From JBFIHZ01 sp041601535 (GTDB lineage Bacteria > Pseudomonadota > Gammaproteobacteria > Xanthomonadales > SZUA-36): a stretch of 8,265 nt of DNA. Below are positions 5,198-8,265 of the stretch, piece by piece. Position 1 is the first letter of the stretch. Every line of letters starts with the position of its first letter. The stretch spans positions 1 to 8,265 of the forward strand of contig JBFIHZ010000171.1 of the NCBI GenBank assembly GCA_041601535.1, written 5' to 3'. The position numbers and the translations under genes were made by a program. A model generated the notes under the pieces. The model saw nothing but the letters and a program-made list of their open reading frames with translations, had not been told where the DNA came from and searched no databases.

Positions 5198-7606
5198 TCA
5201 GAAGTTATGGCGATACGTCACGCCATAAGTTCTGGGTGCTGCGTAGTTGTAATAAATGGTGCCAAACAACTCGAAGGCGTTTACCACATTGGTTTCATCG
5301 GTGGCATTTTTGGCCCACGCAGTGAGCGACCATTTGCCATCGGCCGCACTTACGCCCGCCCGCAGATCCAGGCTGTGCTGACTGGGGATTTCCAGGAAGT
5401 CTGAGTTTTCATTGTCAAAATAGAAGTTGTCACTCCAGAAATAGTTGGCTCCAACGAAAAGCTGCAAATTGTCGCTGATGGGCTGTATCCAGTTGGCGCC
5501 TGTATTGATACCGTTCTTTGGAGTACGGCGGCAGGTGTTGCCGTCTATATCCGTACCTTCATCGTCGATAATCAACTCACCGTTGAATTCGCAGCGTGTA
5601 TAGGCATAGTTGGCAAACACCATCAGGTTCTCGGTCAGTAATGCTTCCAGATCCAATTCCAGGCCATATGCCGTCGTGCCGTCTTTCGCATTGGCAATAA
5701 AGTTGTCTGGTGGACGTGCCGGATCAATCTGAACGAATTGCTGAGTTTGCAGATCAGTGTAGTCGGTATAGAACACTGACCCATTCAGCCGCACACGGCG
5801 GTTGGCCAGCATGCTTTTAAGGCCCAATTCAAAGTTGTCTGAAAATTCAGGGTCAAATGAAACCAGTGCGGCCTGGGGGTCGCCAGCATTTTCGCCAAAG
5901 AACCCACCGGGTTTATAGCCTCTCGAATAGCTTGCGTAGCCACTGACATCTTCTGCCGCCGTCCAGCTCAGGGTTACCGAAGGCAACCAGGCATCCCAGG
6001 ATTCCTTTTCGCTGACGGTGAAGCCACCGCCGGCAATAGGCGCATCAAACGAATCACCAAATCGGGTAACCGTGAATTTTTTGGAGTCGCGTGCATACCG
6101 CAGTCCGGCATTCAGCGACAGTGTGTCGCTAATATGCCAGGTAGTCTCACCAAATGCGCCCAGGTTTTCCGAATCGGACTGGGTAATGGCTGTACTCACA
6201 CCCTGAGTAAGATCTTCGCCAACCGGCTCACCACCAAATGCAATTGAAAATGCATACTCGGTGATAACGCTGAAATCCGGAAACAGGAAGCCGACATGTT
6301 CTACCCGGGAAATATCCTCGTTCATATAGAATAAGCCGACGCTCCATTCCATATGATCGGTGTTGCCTCCCGACAGCCGGAATTCCTGAGAGGTCTGTGA
6401 AACATTATCTTCCTTGTTCTGGTTAAACCAGCAGTCTGGAACCTGGGCCAGGTATTCGTACACGCTTTCACCATATATTCTGGTGATGTCCGGTATGAAA
6501 AGACCGCCGCGCGCCGGAATCAGCGGGAAGTCCCAATACAAGCCGCATGATTCGGAGACGGTGGCAGTTTCGGTGTCCCGGTAGTCGGTAATGGAGGTTA
6601 AATCCAGGCCCGATGCGGTTTCATAGTCAAACCTGAGGTTGAGATCCCACATGTCGGCATTATTGCGCCCGTCAAAGTTTTTGCGGCCGCTGCGTTCATC
6701 GCCTTCCACAAACGGGCGATTGCGGTCGGGCAGTACAAACCCTGGCAGTCCATCGATGGGAGGCGCAAAAAAACGGTTATAAGTGACTGCGCTGCTGTCT
6801 CCGGTCACCGCCGGGTCAATCCATACACTGCCACCGCGTAAGCGGGTCAGGTCACCCGCCAGTGTAATATCCAGCCTGTCATTGACCTGAAGCAACAGTT
6901 CGCCACGCAGAGTTGCCCGGTTGACGTCTTCTTCGCCGTCGCCAAGAAAGTTGTCGGCATATGGGTCATGTCCGCGGCTGACGGCGCTTAAGGCGAACAG
7001 AACATCTTCTGAAATTGGACCACGTGCGGACGCCGCTACGTCAATGCGGTTGTAGTCACCAGCGGTAGCTTCGAATGAAGCCTCAAATTCGTCTGTTGGC
7101 TTTTTCGTAACGTAGTTGATCAAACCACCTACCACGTTCTTTCCGTAACGCAGCGACTGCGGACCTTTCACTACTTCAACCCGCTCAAGATCATACAGGT
7201 CAATCAGGGTACCGGCGTTTCGGGCCATGAACACGCCGTTCAGGAAAATGCCTATAGGCGCATCAGCGCCGGCGCTTTGAATGTCTGAACCGATACCACG
7301 CATAAAGATTTGCGGGTCGGTGATCAGCGGTTGCGCATAGTTCACACCCGGTACGCGGGCGGTTATTCCGGCCAGATCATTAATCTGGAAAGCATCCAAT
7401 AATTCTGAACTGAAAGCCTGCACGGAAGCTGGAACGTTTTGCAGATTTTCCTCGCGTCGCCGGGCTGTGACGGTAACTTCTTCCAGTGTCAGTTCCGATC
7501 CGGTGCCGGAGGCATCCTGCGCCTGAATCGCGGTTACTGGCATAACAACCGAAAGAAAACCAACAGTAAGGCCGGCTCTTTTCAGATAGTTGCACAAGGG
7601 TTTCAT
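5198..7606 (-). CDS. TonB-dependent outer-membrane receptor
   Basis: This is an outer-membrane gated channel powered by TonB/ExbBD that imports scarce or bulky molecules into the periplasm. The protein has 802 residues, a normal length. A signal peptide covers about 1-29 (basic start, hydrophobic 12-26, cleavage near AIQA). The TonB box is EEVTVTAR at 42-49. The plug domain covers about 55-170 with FMRGIGSD (101-108), FLNGVF (121-126) and ERVEVVKGPQSLRYGKN (141-157), where many relatives have 'GPQGTLFGRN'. The 22-strand barrel follows, with the common YSRGYKPGGF (560-569) and a final NF with aromatic C-terminus, as needed for barrel assembly. Four cysteines (354, 392, 672, 692) fall in two pairs in predicted outer loops. 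The ATG at 7606 has a GAGG site seven bases upstream. Such receptors are often labelled siderophore receptors, but the position beside TRAP and 3-hydroxyanthranilate dioxygenase genes suggests an aromatic or amino-aromatic substrate; this is inference. Confidence 0.96.
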   Translation of the reverse strand: MKPLCNYLKRAGLTVGFLSVVMPVTAIQAQDASGTGSELTLEEVTVTARRREENLQNVPASVQAFSSELLDAFQINDLAGITARVPGVNYAQPLITDPQIFMRGIGSDIQSAGADAPIGIFLNGVFMARNAGTLIDLYDLERVEVVKGPQSLRYGKNVVGGLINYVTKKPTDEFEASFEATAGDYNRIDVAASARGPISEDVLFALSAVSRGHDPYADNFLGDGEEDVNRATLRGELLLQVNDRLDITLAGDLTRLRGGSVWIDPAVTGDSSAVTYNRFFAPPIDGLPGFVLPDRNRPFVEGDERSGRKNFDGRNNADMWDLNLRFDYETASGLDLTSITDYRDTETATVSESCGLYWDFPLIPARGGLFIPDITRIYGESVYEYLAQVPDCWFNQNKEDNVSQTSQEFRLSGGNTDHMEWSVGLFYMNEDISRVEHVGFLFPDFSVITEYAFSIAFGGEPVGEDLTQGVSTAITQSDSENLGAFGETTWHISDTLSLNAGLRYARDSKKFTVTRFGDSFDAPIAGGGFTVSEKESWDAWLPSVTLSWTAAEDVSGYASYSRGYKPGGFFGENAGDPQAALVSFDPEFSDNFELGLKSMLANRRVRLNGSVFYTDYTDLQTQQFVQIDPARPPDNFIANAKDGTTAYGLELDLEALLTENLMVFANYAYTRCEFNGELIIDDEGTDIDGNTCRRTPKNGINTGANWIQPISDNLQLFVGANYFWSDNFYFDNENSDFLEIPSQHSLDLRAGVSAADGKWSLTAWAKNATDETNVVNAFELFGTIYYNYAAPRTYGVTYRHNF

Positions 7607-7613
7607 GTTAGTA

Positions 7614-7617
7614 CCTC
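7614..7617 (-). promoter_or_regulatory. Ribosome binding site of the TonB receptor gene
   Basis: On the minus strand GAGG stands seven bases before the ATG at 7606, which supports that start and leaves a complete signal peptide. Confidence 0.65.
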
Positions 7618-7647
7618 AGTCAATCAGTGATCGTTGATGGCTCAGTG

Positions 7648-7653
7648 GTATAC
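7648..7653. promoter_or_regulatory. GTATAC half-conserved operator-like site
   Basis: GGTATACA contains the same GTATAC core as the stronger sites at 7703-7708 and 7740-7745. It lies about 42 bases before the receptor ATG, so it would be in the leader or near the transcription start. It could be an auxiliary operator or chance. Confidence 0.3.
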
Positions 7654-7684
7654 AGCTTGTTCATGCAGTAATTGCCACTCTAGC

Positions 7685-7699
7685 ATACATATAATGTAT
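7685..7699. repeat. Inverted repeat ATACAT-N3-ATGTAT
   Basis: Two six-base arms, 7685-7690 and 7694-7699, are exact inverted copies separated by ATA. They repeat the ATGTAT half-site of the neighbouring palindromes in the opposite arrangement, which adds to the impression of a multi-site operator region. Confidence 0.4.
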
Positions 7700-7701
7700 C
7701 A

Positions 7702-7709
7702 TGTATACA
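7702..7709. promoter_or_regulatory. Candidate GntR operator, TGTATACA palindrome
   Basis: This perfect eight-base palindrome is preceded by A and followed by A (ATGTATACAA), close to the TTGTATACAA-type sites of FCD-GntR regulators. It shares TGTATAC with the site before the GntR gene at 871-877. Its place in the AT-rich region 93 bases upstream of the receptor ATG suits control of that promoter. Confidence 0.5.
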
Positions 7710-7736
7710 AATAATAGATTCAAATGTACAAGATTG

Positions 7737-7748
7737 TATGTATACATA
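7737..7748. promoter_or_regulatory. Candidate GntR operator, 12-base palindrome TATGTATACATA
   Basis: This is the most symmetrical of the GTATAC sites: 12 of 12 bases are palindromic. Its centre lies 37 bases from that of the site at 7702-7709, and a TGTACA palindrome sits between them (7725-7730). It is the likely high-affinity site if the GntR protein binds here. Confidence 0.5.
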
Positions 7749-7976
7749 ACCTAATATGCATTTAGATGCCGCTGGTTTAATGCCGCTTGGGAAAAGTTGT
7801 GTGGTCGCAGGCAACGTACTGCACAGATGCTCATGTTGTTTGATTTTGGGAAGCAAATATGACGCGATCACCCGGTCGCCTTTAATCCTTTAGGGTGGCG
7901 CATTCGTTCATGAAGGAAGGTTCGTTAATGATTGAACAAGCTTGTTGGGCTGATTCGGAACCGGCTATCTGCCTGT

Positions 7977-8265
7977 TCACATTGCCTGAACCGACAGCTG
8001 ATTCGGCTTCTTAGGATGTGCGGGTGACTTATGGGCGTTGGTGTACAACGTGGTCCGCTGATAAGGTCGCCTGCCACAAACGGCGATGGCATTTCGCAAA
8101 GTATTTGGCTTCATCTCCTGGCCATGAATGGCCCCGGCGGCGCGGGTAATGCTCTCGTTCATCAGTGTGCCGCCCAGGTCATTGGCACCGGCCTTGAGGC
8201 ACAGCTGTGCGCCCTGCAGGCCCATCTTCACCCACGAGGTCTGGATGTTCGGGATGTGTTCCCCC
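7977..8265 (-). CDS. cofH: CofH (5-amino-6-(D-ribitylamino)uracil--L-tyrosine 4-hydroxyphenyl transferase) or CofH half of FbiC, C-terminal fragment
   Basis: This is the C-terminal 95 residues of the radical-SAM enzyme that, together with CofG, builds FO (7,8-didemethyl-8-hydroxy-5-deazariboflavin), the chromophore of coenzyme F420. The frame stays open to the right edge of the window (the visible N-terminal part reads GEHIPNIQTSWVKMG), so the GTG at 8231 is internal. Diagnostic for CofH/FbiC are HIPNIQTSWVKMG, then AGANDLGGTLMNESITRAAG and HGQEMKP, and the closing RRPYQRTTLY. A tail of 21 residues rich in Lys, Pro and His follows. The catalytic CxxxCxxC cluster lies outside the window, and whether the gene encodes CofH alone or a CofG-CofH fusion cannot be told here. 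It is upstream of, and on the same strand as, the receptor gene but separated by 370 bases, so it is probably a different transcription unit. Confidence 0.88.
   Translation of the reverse strand, partial: GEHIPNIQTSWVKMGLQGAQLCLKAGANDLGGTLMNESITRAAGAIHGQEMKPNTLRNAIAVCGRRPYQRTTLYTNAHKSPAHPKKPNQLSVQAM

Larger units (their letters stand above)
7607..7976. other. Regulatory intergenic region upstream of the TonB receptor
   Basis: This 370-base gap separates the cofH stop from the receptor start; both genes are on the minus strand. Bases 7640-7760 are AT-rich and full of short palindromes (annotated separately) and probably hold the receptor promoter. Bases 7760-7976 show no gene and no convincing cofH terminator; the only notable structure there is the 12-base palindrome AACAAGCTTGTT at 7935-7946. 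An open frame at 7680-7871 on the minus strand lacks any protein-family character. Confidence 0.6.

Noticed and set aside
7680..7871. 63-codon minus-strand open frame in the receptor upstream region
   Set aside because: It is low-complexity AT-rich sequence covering the operator palindromes, with no ribosome binding site or family signature.
7935..7946. Palindrome AACAAGCTTGTT considered as an operator or cofH terminator
   Set aside because: It has no loop and no adjacent T run, and no second copy was noticed elsewhere in the window, so there is nothing to support a role.
1..8265. Insertion sequence, CRISPR array, tRNA, rRNA or prophage element
   Set aside because: No transposase motifs, terminal inverted repeats, regular spacer-repeat pattern or tRNA-like structures were found by eye; nearly all of the window is explained by metabolic, transport and regulatory genes.

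Overview
The window looks like a chromosomal segment of a Gram-negative bacterium, most likely a member of the Pseudomonadota and plausibly a marine or environmental gammaproteobacterium. The reasons are an outer-membrane TonB-dependent receptor of the type abundant in oligotrophic proteobacteria, a periplasmic TRAP transporter, an FCD-type GntR regulator and moderate GC content. The lineage is an inference from gene content and style; there is no rRNA or other phylogenetic marker in the window. No mobile element, CRISPR array, tRNA or rRNA was seen.

Layout: (1) 2-697, plus strand, is the 3' part of a 2-oxo acid dehydrogenase E2 acyltransferase gene, cut by the window edge. (2) 698-997 is a non-coding gap holding a possible weak terminator and the probable promoter and operator of the next gene. 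(3) 998-1651, plus strand, encodes a GntR/FCD transcriptional regulator. (4) Convergent to it, on the minus strand and read from right to left, is one gene set: TonB-dependent receptor (7606-5198), TRAP substrate-binding protein (5091-4087), TRAP small membrane subunit DctQ (4090-3536), TRAP large permease DctM (3519-2242) and 3-hydroxyanthranilate 3,4-dioxygenase (2230-1667). (5) 7607-7976 is a 370-base regulatory gap crowded with GTATAC palindromes. (6) 7977-8265, minus strand, is the C-terminal end of CofH or of the CofH half of FbiC, an enzyme of coenzyme F420 (FO) synthesis, cut by the right edge.

The central set reads as an 'outer membrane to ring cleavage' locus. The receptor would bring a scarce substrate across the outer membrane, the TRAP system would take it across the inner membrane using an ion gradient, and the last gene encodes an extradiol dioxygenase with every catalytic residue intact, which opens the ring of 3-hydroxyanthranilate. 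The substrate is therefore inferred to be 3-hydroxyanthranilate or a related amino-aromatic or tryptophan/kynurenine-derived acid; nothing in the sequence proves this. The P-Q-M-dioxygenase block is tightly packed (a 4-base ATGA overlap, then gaps of 16 and 11 bases), so it is very probably one transcript.

Two regulatory signals deserve attention. The 6-mer GTATAC, the core of a typical FCD-GntR operator, was found by eye only four times in the window: once upstream of the GntR gene and three times upstream of the TonB receptor, some 6.8 kb away. This suggests that the regulator controls both itself and the uptake operon. In addition, a clear intrinsic terminator hairpin with a seven-T tract lies between the receptor and the TRAP genes, with an upstream segment able to pair with one arm of the hairpin, so expression of the transporter and dioxygenase may be attenuated.
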